A stretch of DNA of 64,000 bases from CAYOEV01 sp964403075. GTDB taxonomy: Bacteria > Bacteroidota > Bacteroidia > Cytophagales > Cyclobacteriaceae. Under the pieces are notes generated by a model. That model ran no database searches. It had not been told where the DNA came from and saw nothing but the letters and a program-made list of their open reading frames with translations. Shown here piece after piece: positions 18,365 to 26,870 of this stretch; position 1 is the stretch's first letter, and each line of letters starts with the position of its first letter. The stretch lies in NCBI GenBank assembly GCA_964403075.1, contig CAYOEV010000007.1, forward strand, positions 27,685-91,684, read 5' to 3'. Made by a program: the position numbers and the translations under genes.

Positions 18365-19547
18365 AGAAGTACCTAACGTGCAAGTCAAGGAAATTGAACC
18401 TACCTCAGTGATTGAGTTGAGTGAATCCGCTTTGGCCGGAAATCTGAACTTCCTCTATGATTTAATTCCGTCGGATTGCCAACTTTCGTTGGTAGTAAAG
18501 GGCAATGCCTATGGGCACGGTATTTCTGCCTACGTACCATTGGCCGAAAAACATGGGGTCGGACATTTTTCCGTTTTTAATGCGCACGAAGCCTATGCGG
18601 TAAAAAAAGTGGTCAATGCGGACACCGACATCATGATTATGGGCATGATTGCAGATGGCGATCAGCTGGAATGGGCCATTGAAATGGGCATTTCCTTTTA
18701 TGTGTTTGATATAGAAAGGCTACATGCGGCACTTGAGAGGAGCCAAAAGGTAGGTAAAAAGGCGCGTGTGCACTTACAGTTGGAAACAGGTATGAATAGG
18801 ACCGGCTTGAGCAGAGATCAATTGAAGCAGGCGGTGACGTTGATCCGGAAATACCCCGAACGAATGGAAGTTTGTGGTACATGTACCCATTATGCCGGTG
18901 CAGAGAGTATTACGAATTACCTGCGTATTCAAAATCAAATGAAAGAATTTAAAAAATTGGTGCGATGGTTGAAAGAAAGAAAAATGCACACGGGGATGCA
19001 CCATACCGCCTGTTCGGCAGCCACCATCACCTATCCGGAAACACACATGCAAATGGTACGGATAGGAATTTTGCAATATGGTTTTTGGCCTAGCCGTGAA
19101 ACATTGATTCAATACTTGAACCTGAACAAAGAGCGTAAGGATCCTTTGAAGCGTGTGTTGTCCTGGAAAACAATGGTCATGTCCATAAAAGAAGTGAAGG
19201 CAGGATCATTCATTGGTTATGGCACCACCTACCTGGCCGAGAACGATATGAAGATTGCCGCTGTTCCCATAGGGTATGCAGACGGCTACAGTAGATCTTT
19301 GAGCAATCAGGGAAGAATACTAATCCACGGTCAACGTGTAAGTGTGGTAGGAATTGTGAACATGAATATGCTGACCGTAGACGTAAGTTGTTTGGATAAC
19401 GTCCAACCTGGAGATGAGGCCATATTGATAGGCGAACAAAAGGACATGAACATATCGGTGGCCTCTTTTAGTGAACTCAGTAGTCAGCTAAATTATGAGT
19501 TACTAACCAGGCTACCCAAGGACATTCCCAGGATTGTGACGAATTAG
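18345..19547 (+). CDS. alr: Alanine racemase (stand-alone, fold-III PLP enzyme)
   Basis: 400 residues. The PLP lysine is K52 in VVKGNAYGHG; the IPIGYADGYSR phosphate-binding segment and the YGTTYLA active-site tyrosine motif are near residues 305 and 290. The enzyme interconverts L- and D-alanine, or another amino acid. The ATG at 18345 overlaps the amidohydrolase gene by 20 bp and gives an ~25-residue N-terminal extension before the racemase barrel; longer in-frame starts read back through the amidohydrolase gene and are unlikely. In many Bacteroidota the biosynthetic alanine racemase is fused to MurF. This one is not fused and sits among transport/hydrolase genes, which hints at a catabolic or specialised role, though a cell-wall role cannot be excluded. 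Confidence 0.88.
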   Translation: MNSLVNKEVPNVQVKEIEPTSVIELSESALAGNLNFLYDLIPSDCQLSLVVKGNAYGHGISAYVPLAEKHGVGHFSVFNAHEAYAVKKVVNADTDIMIMGMIADGDQLEWAIEMGISFYVFDIERLHAALERSQKVGKKARVHLQLETGMNRTGLSRDQLKQAVTLIRKYPERMEVCGTCTHYAGAESITNYLRIQNQMKEFKKLVRWLKERKMHTGMHHTACSAATITYPETHMQMVRIGILQYGFWPSRETLIQYLNLNKERKDPLKRVLSWKTMVMSIKEVKAGSFIGYGTTYLAENDMKIAAVPIGYADGYSRSLSNQGRILIHGQRVSVVGIVNMNMLTVDVSCLDNVQPGDEAILIGEQKDMNISVASFSELSSQLNYELLTRLPKDIPRIVTN

Positions 19548-19550
19548 GTG

Positions 19551-20624
19551 ATGGCATTTATAGAATTATATAAGAAAAAGTTAGAGACCAATTACCAGGA
19601 GCTCGATGAGCAGTTTCGGTCGCACGGAAAAGAATGGGCGGTAGTTACCAAGATGCTTTGTGGTAACGAAACCTTCATGAGAGAAGTCATCAACCTGGGT
19701 GCCAAAGAAATCTGCGATTCGCGCATCAGCAATCTAGCGATGGCAAAAACCATAGATCCTTCCGTACAAACGGTATACATCAAGCCACCCGCGAAAAGGG
19801 CAATCAGTGACATTATCCGTTATGCGGATGCGAGTTTCAATACCGAATACGCAACCATTAAGCTGCTTTCGGAAGAGGCCCTGCGGCAGAAAAAGATGCA
19901 TAAGGTGATCATCATGATCGAACTGGGTGATCTGCGGGAAGGTGTAATGGGTGACCACCTCATCGACTTTTATGGTTCCATATTCGAACTTCCGGGTATT
20001 AAAGTCACGGGCATAGGTAGCAACCTGAACTGTCTGACAGGGGTTTTACCTTCTCAGGACAAGCTGATTCAACTGAGTCTGTATGAGCAATTAATTGAGG
20101 CCAAATTCAATCGAAAGATCCCGTGGGTTACCGGAGGTACCTCCATCATCATCCCCATGTTGCAGATGCATCAGGTGCCTGATGGTATCAACCATTTTCG
20201 CGTGGGGGAGACGTTATATTTCGGGCGAAATCTATTGAACGATGAACCCTTTCCGAGCATGCACCAGGATGTCATCAAGCTTTTTGCAGAGGTCATCGAA
20301 ATCACTCAAAAGCCTAAGGTCCCCATTGGTTCGCTGGCAGAAAATCCATCTGGAGATACGTTTAAAGTTGACCAAAGCGATTACGGTGTCACACATTCAC
20401 GAGCCATATTGGATGTGGGTCTATTGGATATCAACTCCGACTATTTGATTCCTGACGATCCGGAGTTGGAGTTTGTAGGAGCCAGTTCAGACATGGTGGT
20501 GTTGGACCTGGACAACAGTTCCAAAAAGTACAAAGTGGGGGACCTCATATCTTTCAATTTGAAATATATGGGGGCACTAAGCCTGCTCAACTCGGATTAC
20601 ATTGAGAAGCGTCTGGTTGATTAA
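19551..20624 (+). CDS. Ornithine racemase / YhfX-type fold-III PLP amino-acid racemase
   Basis: 357 residues of the second, distant alanine-racemase-like group (COG3457: ornithine racemase, YhfX). The PLP lysine is probably K34 in VVTKMLCGNE; GSNLNCLTG, WVTGGTSI and the FRVGETLYFGR segment match that group. It racemises or epimerises an amino acid, ornithine in the characterised clostridial member; the substrate here is unknown. An in-frame GTG lies directly before the chosen ATG. It follows the stop of the alanine-racemase gene by 3 bp. Two unrelated racemases side by side are unusual and define this operon. It appears to end the operon, with a secreted protein gene 63 bp further on. Confidence 0.82.
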   Translation: MAFIELYKKKLETNYQELDEQFRSHGKEWAVVTKMLCGNETFMREVINLGAKEICDSRISNLAMAKTIDPSVQTVYIKPPAKRAISDIIRYADASFNTEYATIKLLSEEALRQKKMHKVIIMIELGDLREGVMGDHLIDFYGSIFELPGIKVTGIGSNLNCLTGVLPSQDKLIQLSLYEQLIEAKFNRKIPWVTGGTSIIIPMLQMHQVPDGINHFRVGETLYFGRNLLNDEPFPSMHQDVIKLFAEVIEITQKPKVPIGSLAENPSGDTFKVDQSDYGVTHSRAILDVGLLDINSDYLIPDDPELEFVGASSDMVVLDLDNSSKKYKVGDLISFNLKYMGALSLLNSDYIEKRLVD

Positions 20625-20687
20625 AAAAACTTGCATCGCAGCAGATTATAATAGAAATTGGTCTTCAAATCATTCAATAACTACCAA

Positions 20688-21092
20688 ATGAAAAAATTAA
20701 TACTGCTTTTTGTCATTGCGGCGTGCGCAACGCCAATCACTGTTTCAGCTCAGAATAAATTGGAAAAACCAAAAGACATCAACGTAGCTGAATTCGATGC
20801 CTTCAAAAACAAGGCATTCAAGATTTATACCCGTTCTGAAGAGTTCAAAGCGATGGTGGACAGTAATGATAAATTTAAGCTCAAGGATGTAGAGGAGGTA
20901 AATAAAATGCAAGAAGACATTAGAAGTATGCAGGAAAAGACAGAGGAAATGTTGGATCAGGCAAAAAAAATAAAACCACCAACAAAGTCACCCAAAGCGA
21001 TAAAAAATACCAAGTCCAGCGGGGAAGCCTTGAAAGTAGCATCTGAAAATTTGGTATACATCACGGAAAATATGACCATGGCTGAGGAGTAA
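20688..21092 (+). CDS. Small secreted protein of unknown function
   Basis: 134 residues with a clear signal peptide (residues 1-22, ending VSAQ), then a charged, helix-rich mature part with many Lys/Glu and few aromatic residues. No family recognised. It could be a small periplasmic coiled-coil protein. A strong intrinsic terminator follows 25 bp after the stop, so it is the last gene of a transcript that may include the racemase operon upstream (63-bp gap). Confidence 0.8.
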   Translation: MKKLILLFVIAACATPITVSAQNKLEKPKDINVAEFDAFKNKAFKIYTRSEEFKAMVDSNDKFKLKDVEEVNKMQEDIRSMQEKTEEMLDQAKKIKPPTKSPKAIKNTKSSGEALKVASENLVYITENMTMAEE

Positions 21093-21117
21093 GCGGCTGA
21101 CGCAGTGGCTAAATGAG

Positions 21118-21149
21118 AAGGGGATGCATAGGCATCCCCTTTTGTGTTG
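21118..21149 (+). terminator. Rho-independent terminator
   Basis: A perfect 10-bp stem AAGGGGATGC / GCATCCCCTT (21118-21127 and 21132-21141), a 4-base loop, and a T-rich tail. It lies 25 bp after the small secreted protein gene. Confidence 0.85.
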
Positions 21150-21164
21150 TTTTACACAGTTGTT

Positions 21165-21278
21165 CTATTGTAGGGTCTTGAAATCCGTAACACGCAGATC
21201 GGGTATTACTGCACGAATTCCATTATCCTTGGCTGGTGAGTAGATGCCTGGAAGGGAAAATAGCGCAGTGCCGGACAT
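21165..21278 (-). pseudogene. Possible C-terminal relic of a lost protein
   Basis: A 37-codon frame beginning MSGTALFSLPGIYSP and ending in AVIPDLRVTDFKTLQ before a TAG. The composition and the I-P-D-L-R-V ending weakly recall the tail of S41-type peptidases (..GIVPDVEV..), but the match is too short to name. No upstream sequence continues the frame: a TGA is met one codon before the ATG-like TMSG. It is either a relic of a deleted gene or chance. Confidence 0.25.
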
Positions 21279-21555
21279 GGTTCATCATTGACACTTAACG
21301 GATGGGGACTGCGGTAGGTAGATTACGAGCCTACTTTTCACAAGGATAGGTGCTGGTGGAGGCTGCGCGTACCACCGAGAAGCTGTAAGGGTCCTTTTAT
21401 TGCGGAAAAATTCCCTATACTCAAGTAATCAGTCAGAATAGCCGGTGGTAAACGCTTAAAATTGGAAATCGTATCGATTGTCAATTACTTACTAAAAAGT
21501 ATCTATAAGCGAAATAAACGCCATGCGTTTATTCTGTTACTGGCAGTAACTACTT

Positions 21556-21762
21556 ATGGCAGATATAAAGAATAAATTGTTTCGAGAATTTTTGGACTAA
21601 CACGCTCACGCATATTCTGGATTTTTGATCAAAGAGATCTTAATTGAAGGTTTTATAGGAACATTCGGGCTTGAATTAAAGATTGAATTTCCTGTTATCA
21701 ATAGCAATCTGCCGCTTGGCTTAAACCAGAAAATACCTATAAGCAAGATGCCTACTGCTTAA
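21556..21762 (+). pseudogene. Interrupted small reading frame
   Basis: From the ATG at 21556 the frame reads MADIKNKLFREFLD, meets TAA at 21598-21600, then continues without a break (HAHAYSGFLIKEILIEGF ...) to a TAA at 21760-21762. The protein-like composition on both sides of the stop suggests a decayed gene of about 68 codons. The family is not recognised. Part of the nucleotide sequence after the stop recurs in diverged form at about 22509. Confidence 0.3.
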
Positions 21763-21933
21763 TGAACAGTCGATTAATTGTAGGCGATAGCAACTTTGAG
21801 GTTCAGGTAGTAGTTGAGTAGGTAATTAACGAAATCTATTTAAGTTGAGGCTTAATAGCAAATAGTGGCATTTTTTGCTACTTGTAGCCTGCCTGGAACC
21901 TCTGATTTAAAATAACTGCTAAATTCTAATTGT

Positions 21934-22290
21934 ATGAAAGCACATAATGCCAGTCTTATCAACGCTGTTTTACTAATTTCTCTATCTCTCTGGGGCTATC
22001 TCAGTTCGGATTCACCTTCAGTGACCGCATTGATACCGACCACCGCGGGAGTATTGCTCCTGCTCTGCTACCCCTGGGTTAAAAAGGAGAATAAAATCAT
22101 CGCTCACATTGCCGTACTAATTACCTTGATCATTGCCATTGGACTGGTAAAGCCCTTAATAGGTGCCATCGGGAGAAGTGATAATGGGGCAATTTTCAGG
22201 GTAGCGCTTATGCTTATCAGTTCTGTGTTGGCCATGGTGTTCTTCGTTAAAAGTTTCATTCAAGCACGAAAGGATAGAGAGGCAAAATAA
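21934..22290 (+). CDS. Small multi-pass membrane protein, function unknown
   Basis: 118 residues with four hydrophobic helices (about residues 8-24, 30-47, 56-76 and 86-109) and a basic C-terminal tail. It looks like the short hydrophobic proteins widespread in Bacteroidota with no assigned role. It stands alone between two gene-poor stretches, and its composition is that of a real gene. Start ATG at 21934. Confidence 0.7.
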   Translation: MKAHNASLINAVLLISLSLWGYLSSDSPSVTALIPTTAGVLLLLCYPWVKKENKIIAHIAVLITLIIAIGLVKPLIGAIGRSDNGAIFRVALMLISSVLAMVFFVKSFIQARKDREAK

Positions 22291-22955
22291 AAGGTGGCCT
22301 GTACACCATTCACTTTTAGTTGGCCATGCTGTTCATTTGGGCAGGGACAGATAAATTGCGCTTGCCCTAAAGACCCAAGGTGTGTTAAAATCAAATTGGC
22401 TTGTAATCGACCCATCATTCTTTGAGTTTTATGATTGGTGGTAAAATGCAGGCACCCTCCATGTTGTCAGGGTGATAAAGTTGCCTTAAAAAGCGGACCA
22501 GATTAAGTACGCTCACGCAGGCGTATTCGGTGATCAATTTCTAAGATGTAAGCTGTTGGAGGAAATGGCTTAAGACCCATTTTTCTATCTCTGAACTCAG
22601 GACGCAGCCAGTGGTGGATGGTGGATGTCCGGAAATATACCTGACCGAATGTTTGATAGAACACCCTCTTTTGCTGCGCGTGTACATTTAAACTACCATT
22701 TTGGTTCGTGAGGACAGGATCTGAAGTGGGAAGTCATCTTACTTTTTTCAAGAAGCCCTAACCTTATTGTACTCGGTCTATATGCTTCGAAGGATTGAAT
22801 TCTTCTTTTTGACATCACTTCCTCTAAGTCACAAATTGTAGGTATCACTATCACTAGGAGTAGTATTTAAAATTTCACTAGCTATGGCTATTGGTTGCTG
22901 CAAGCGGGAGTGTCAATTTTGTAATCTAGAATGAATCTAAACAATTACAAATAAA
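22291..22955. other. 0.67-kb gene-poor stretch upstream of the metal-uptake island
   Basis: No intact gene is seen. A 27-codon stretch at 22490-22573 reads ADQIKYAHAGVFGDQFLRC and on to a stop; it shares ACGCTCACGCA and neighbouring TATTC..GG..TGATCAA words with the sequence near 21602, so it may be a second copy of the same decayed element. The last ~70 bp hold the candidate promoter of the DUF4856 gene. Confidence 0.5.
22891..22921 (+). promoter_or_regulatory. Candidate promoter of the DUF4856 lipoprotein gene
   Basis: TTG (22891-22893), a 20-base spacer and CAATTTTG (22914-22921), seven of eight matches to TAnnTTTG. It lies 34 bases before the ATG at 22956. No obvious Fur-type inverted repeat was recognised. 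Confidence 0.35.
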
Positions 22956-24161
22956 ATGAAAAATTCAATCCTTGTTTTAAGTCTTAGTGTATTCATACTT
23001 TTTTCTTGTGGAAGCGATGATGATGGGAATGCAATAGGGCCAGATCTTGTGGTAGAAGCTCCATCAACCTATAGTTTTGAGCGCAATGGGTCCTCTTCAG
23101 TGAGTTACGATGGTCAAACCACACGCATAATGATGGGTAATGAGTTTGATCCTGCACTTCTAAACAATACGTTTTCGGAAGATGATTTGTTAAATATCTA
23201 TGCGCATCAAGAAGGTGCGGTCAATTTTTCTGATCCTTCTTTAAATAGCTCCGATAAAAATCTCAGAAGTAAAACTGCCGCTTCAAAAGACTATTTCTCA
23301 ACCAATAGCACAGATGCCAACGCCATCCGGAGTCAATTTGATGAATGGATTTCCTTACAAGCTACGGAAGTATTTCCAAATTGGGAATCAATTGCTAGTG
23401 AAGGTGTCGCCGGACAATTACAACAAGCTGGAGGTGGAAGTATTCGCTATTTAAGTGCAAAGGGGTTGGAATACAACCAAGCCGTTTTAAAGGGTATGAT
23501 TGGTGCGGTTATGGGTGATCAAATAATGAATCATTACCTAGGTGTGGCTGTGCTTGATGAAGCGGATAATATTGAAAATAATAATAATGGTATTACAGAG
23601 GATGGTAAAAACTATACCACCATGGAACATAAGTGGGATGAAGCTTTCGGTTATCTCTACGGGACTGACAACGCAGAAAACCCACAATTAGGGCAGGACA
23701 GTTTCTTAAATAAATACCTCGCTAATCTTGAAGAAGATGATGATTTTGCAGGTATCGCGGACCAGGTATATGACGCATTTAAACTTGGCCGAGCCGCCAT
23801 TGTGGCGAAGGACTATGATTTACGCGATGAGCAAGCAGAAATCATTCGGGAACAAATCTCTAAAGTTATTGGCGTTCGTGCAGTTTATTATTTACAAAAA
23901 GGTAAGAACAAGTTAGGTACGGACACAGCAGATGCTTTTCACCAATTGTCTGAAGGTTTTGGTTTTATATTCAGTTTACAGTTTACAAGAGAACCGGGAA
24001 CCAATGCTCCGTATTTTAGCAAATCTGAAGTAGATGCATTTGTAGACCAACTTATGGCGGGTAATGGATTTTGGGATGTTACGGCTGCAACTTTAGACTC
24101 AATATCTGAACAAATTGCTACTCGATTTGGCAACTTTACCGTCGAAGAAGCTGCTCCATAA
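22956..24161 (+). CDS. DUF4856 family lipoprotein, probably surface-exposed
   Basis: 401 residues. A lipoprotein signal ends at C18 (ILFSC), followed by G-S-D-D-D, which resembles the acidic export signal that sends Bacteroidota lipoproteins to the cell surface. The body matches the DUF4856 family: the TYSFERNGSSSVSYDGQT opening, the MEHKWDEAFGYLYG segment near residue 225, and helical repeats to the end. DUF4856 proteins are encoded next to imelysins and TonB receptors and are thought to belong to iron acquisition; the biochemical role is unknown. AT-rich relative to the genes before 21 kb. Next is the imelysin gene, 167 bp away with its own candidate promoter. Confidence 0.85.
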   Translation: MKNSILVLSLSVFILFSCGSDDDGNAIGPDLVVEAPSTYSFERNGSSSVSYDGQTTRIMMGNEFDPALLNNTFSEDDLLNIYAHQEGAVNFSDPSLNSSDKNLRSKTAASKDYFSTNSTDANAIRSQFDEWISLQATEVFPNWESIASEGVAGQLQQAGGGSIRYLSAKGLEYNQAVLKGMIGAVMGDQIMNHYLGVAVLDEADNIENNNNGITEDGKNYTTMEHKWDEAFGYLYGTDNAENPQLGQDSFLNKYLANLEEDDDFAGIADQVYDAFKLGRAAIVAKDYDLRDEQAEIIREQISKVIGVRAVYYLQKGKNKLGTDTADAFHQLSEGFGFIFSLQFTREPGTNAPYFSKSEVDAFVDQLMAGNGFWDVTAATLDSISEQIATRFGNFTVEEAAP

Positions 24162-24221
24162 TTTGGTTCCAGTTTGTTTACTGCTTAGCTAAAATCACCT
24201 AAATAGAGAGATAAGATAAAT

Positions 24222-24249
24222 TTTGGTGGTTTTAATTCTGCTAATTTTG
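24222..24249 (+). promoter_or_regulatory. Candidate promoter of the imelysin gene
   Basis: TTTG (24222-24225), a 16-base spacer and an exact TAATTTTG -7 box (24242-24249), 80 bases before the ATG. The spacer is slightly short. Very AT-rich surroundings raise the chance of a coincidental match. Confidence 0.4.
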
Positions 24250-24328
24250 AATAAAAAGGTGTTGGTTCAAATTTGATGAATTTAAGATTTGACAATTCAC
24301 TTTTTACGACGTTTAAATAATCACATTA

Positions 24329-25441
24329 ATGAAAATAATTATAAAAATATTTCTTTTATTATTCATTGTGGGGTGTAGCTCAGACGATGATACTACTAAT
24401 ATTGATCCTATCGATAATTTTGATCGATCTGTAATTCTGGTCAATTGGGCAGATAATATCATCACGCCTGCTTATCAAGATTTGGATGCTAAACTTCAAA
24501 GTTTAGTGGACGATAAGGAAGCGTTTATTGCAGACCCTAATTCTTCTAATCTTCAAACCTTAAGGGTATCTTGGGAAGAGGCTTACAAAGTCTGGCAACA
24601 TGTCGAGATGTTTAATGTAGGAACGGCCGAAAGCTCAAATTATATCTTTCAAATGAATGTGTATCCTACCAATGTCAATGACATTCAAAATAACATTGAT
24701 ACGCAAGACTATGACCTTGCAAGTGTGAATAACAATGATGCGGTAGGTTTTCCTGCGTTAGAATACATGTTGTTTGGATTGGCGGAAACAGATACGGAGA
24801 TTCTGAATTTGTATGCCACATCAACGGATGCTGACAATTATAAAGCTTACTTATCGGATTTGACTGACAGAATGGAAACCATAACCCAAACGGTTTTAAC
24901 TGATTGGACGAATGGTTTTAGAGATAGCTTCGTGGCCAATACGGAAAATTCACCTACTGGTTCGCTTAATTTGTTGGTGAATGATTTTATATTCTATTAT
25001 GAAAAAGGATTCAGAGCTAACAAATTTGGTATTCCTGGCGGGGTATTTTCGACGACTTCCCTTCCTGACCGCGTGGAAGCTTTGTACCATGGTGATTTCT
25101 CTAAAACTTTGGCTTTAGAAGGTTTAGAAGCCATTCAAAATTTCTTTAATGGTAGATCTTATAGCGATGGTACTGATGGGGAAAGCTTGGACGATTATCT
25201 TGATTTTCTCAACACCATTAAAGAGGGCGAAGATTTGAGTACGCTCATCAACAATCAATTCGATGAAGCGGAAACCAAAATCAATACGTTAGATGACAGC
25301 TTTGAATACCAGGTGGAAACCAACAACGTCGCCATGACCGAAACTTTTGATGTGATTCAATTGGGGGTGGTTTTGCTTAAGGTTGATATGCTTCAAGCAC
25401 TGGATATCAGCGTTGATTTCGTTGACGCGGATGGTGATTAG
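24329..25441 (+). CDS. Imelysin family lipoprotein (iron-regulated, surface-exposed candidate)
   Basis: 370 residues. The lipoprotein signal ends at C16 (IVGC), followed by S-S-D-D-D, again a surface-export-like signal. The two-domain four-helix-bundle imelysin fold is suggested by WEEAYKVWQHVEMF (about residues 85-98) and VGFPALEYMLFGLAE (about 140-154), the equivalent of the family's GFPAIDYLLFG. Imelysins (IrpA, EfeO-M75-like) are iron-regulated outer-envelope proteins that probably bind metal or a metal-carrier. The family GxHxxE motif is reduced to QHVEMF here. It sits between the DUF4856 and HTTM genes. A perfect hairpin lies 27 bp after the stop, just before the HTTM ATG. Confidence 0.88.
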   Translation: MKIIIKIFLLLFIVGCSSDDDTTNIDPIDNFDRSVILVNWADNIITPAYQDLDAKLQSLVDDKEAFIADPNSSNLQTLRVSWEEAYKVWQHVEMFNVGTAESSNYIFQMNVYPTNVNDIQNNIDTQDYDLASVNNNDAVGFPALEYMLFGLAETDTEILNLYATSTDADNYKAYLSDLTDRMETITQTVLTDWTNGFRDSFVANTENSPTGSLNLLVNDFIFYYEKGFRANKFGIPGGVFSTTSLPDRVEALYHGDFSKTLALEGLEAIQNFFNGRSYSDGTDGESLDDYLDFLNTIKEGEDLSTLINNQFDEAETKINTLDDSFEYQVETNNVAMTETFDVIQLGVVLLKVDMLQALDISVDFVDADGD

Positions 25442-25468
25442 CAGAAAGAGGATATTTTAATTCAAACC

Positions 25469-25500
25469 AAAGGGATTTTCAGTATTGAAAATCCCTTTTA
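25469..25500 (+). terminator. Perfect hairpin with T-run between imelysin and HTTM genes (terminator or attenuator)
   Basis: AAAGGGATTTTC (25469-25480), a 6-base loop, GAAAATCCCTTT (25487-25498) and a short T tail. The 12-bp stem is perfect. The ATG of the HTTM gene is only 7 bp after it, so it either ends most imelysin transcripts, lowering expression of the membrane protein and receptor, or hides the HTTM start region. Confidence 0.75.
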
Positions 25501-25505
25501 TACTC

Positions 25506-26870
25506 ATGCTGCGCTTAATAAATTCATATTTACAGCAATCAGTTTCTGCCGGCCCATTGGCGGTGTTTAGGATCGGATTTGGTATAATGATGCTCATCAG
25601 TATCATTAGGTTTTGGAGTTATGGTTGGATAGAAAAACTCTACATCGAGCCTCAATTTCATTTTTCTTATTATGGGTTTGAATGGGTAAAACCGCTTGGC
25701 GGTTGGACCTATCTTATTTTTTTCTTGTGTGGTCTATCCGCTTTGTTTGTGGCGCTGGGTTTCAAGTATCGACTGTCTATCATCTTGTTCTTTATGAGTT
25801 TCACTTACATTGAGCTCATGGACAAAACTACCTATCTCAACCATTATTATTTCATTAGCGTGCTGAGTTTTCTACTCATCTTCTTACCGGCAAATGCTTA
25901 TTTCTCAGTGGATAACATATTGCAAAAAAAGATTTTTGTAACCATTCCAAAGTGGACCACTGATGCCATAAAGTTACTTTTAGCAATTGTGTATTTTTAT
26001 GCTGGTTTGGCAAAAATTAATTCCGATTGGTTGTTTAAAGCAATGCCTTTAAAAATATGGTTGCCTTCAAAATATGATTTGCCATTAATCGGTGAAAACT
26101 TAATGCAACAAGAATGGTTTCATTATGCGATGAGTTGGGGCGGGTTACTCTACGACTTGTTAATTCCATTTCTACTTCTTTATCGGAAAACCAGGGTATT
26201 TGCCTTTGCTTTGGTGGTATTTTTTCATGTGTTTACACGGGTACTCTTTCCGATTGGTATGTTTCCTTACATCATGATTGTGGGTAGTTTGATATTTTTT
26301 GACGCTCAAGTTCATATTAAAATTATTAAGGTAATTAAGTCATTTTTTGGATTTATTAATAGTAGTATTCAAAAGTTTCCAACGGCATATTACAGGTATA
26401 CTTATCAGCAAATAGTGTTTCCATTTATAGTCTTGTTATTTGTATTTCAGTTAATATGGCCGTTTAGGTACATGTTATATCCCGGCGAATTATTTTGGCA
26501 CGAACAGGGTTATCGATTGTCCTGGCGAGTCATGCTGATGGAAAAACGTGGTTACGCCAATTTTAAAGTCATTAATCCTGTTAAAGGCACTTATTTTTAT
26601 GTGGATAATATGGATTTTTTAACAGCCTTTCAAGAAAAGCAAATGAGCACACAACCAGATTTTATTTTAGAATATGCACATTTCCTCGGTAAACACTTTC
26701 GCTCTCAAGGCCATCATCCCATTGAAATATATGTAGAAAGTTATGTAGCGTTAAATGGAAGAAGAAGTCAGGCGTACATAAGTCCAAATGTTAATTTATT
26801 AAAACAATACGAATCATTCCAGCCTAAACGTTGGATTTTACCTTTCAAAGATGAGATTAAAGGGTTTTAA
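25506..26870 (+). CDS. HTTM domain membrane protein (vitamin K-dependent carboxylase-like)
   Basis: 454 residues. The N-terminal half contains about seven hydrophobic helices in the HTTM arrangement: GPLAVFRIGFGIMMLIS at the start, YYGFEWVKPLG after helix 1, MDKTTYLNHYYFISVLSFLL, and YFYAGLAKINSDWL. A ~130-residue soluble C-terminal part follows a last helix near residue 310. The fold is shared with gamma-glutamyl carboxylase, but most bacterial members have no known reaction. The ATG at 25506 follows the perfect hairpin; an in-frame TTG at 25485 would place the start inside the hairpin. The TonB receptor ATG lies 20 bp before this gene's stop, so the two are coupled. This linkage suggests a part in substrate handling or receptor function; that is inference. 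Confidence 0.85.
   Translation: MLRLINSYLQQSVSAGPLAVFRIGFGIMMLISIIRFWSYGWIEKLYIEPQFHFSYYGFEWVKPLGGWTYLIFFLCGLSALFVALGFKYRLSIILFFMSFTYIELMDKTTYLNHYYFISVLSFLLIFLPANAYFSVDNILQKKIFVTIPKWTTDAIKLLLAIVYFYAGLAKINSDWLFKAMPLKIWLPSKYDLPLIGENLMQQEWFHYAMSWGGLLYDLLIPFLLLYRKTRVFAFALVVFFHVFTRVLFPIGMFPYIMIVGSLIFFDAQVHIKIIKVIKSFFGFINSSIQKFPTAYYRYTYQQIVFPFIVLLFVFQLIWPFRYMLYPGELFWHEQGYRLSWRVMLMEKRGYANFKVINPVKGTYFYVDNMDFLTAFQEKQMSTQPDFILEYAHFLGKHFRSQGHHPIEIYVESYVALNGRRSQAYISPNVNLLKQYESFQPKRWILPFKDEIKGF

Larger units (their letters stand above)
21093..21933. other. Gene-poor 0.84-kb stretch with decayed coding remnants
   Basis: Apart from the terminator no intact gene was found. Two short pieces look like relics: a minus-strand segment (21165-21278) and a plus-strand frame (21556-21762) interrupted by a stop. 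This is unlike the dense packing of the rest of the window. Confidence 0.6.

Noticed and set aside
21093..22955. Search for tRNA, riboswitch, transposase ends or phage attachment sites beside the island
   Set aside because: No cloverleaf, no CCA-ended tRNA-like sequence, no terminal inverted repeats with target duplications could be recognised by eye.
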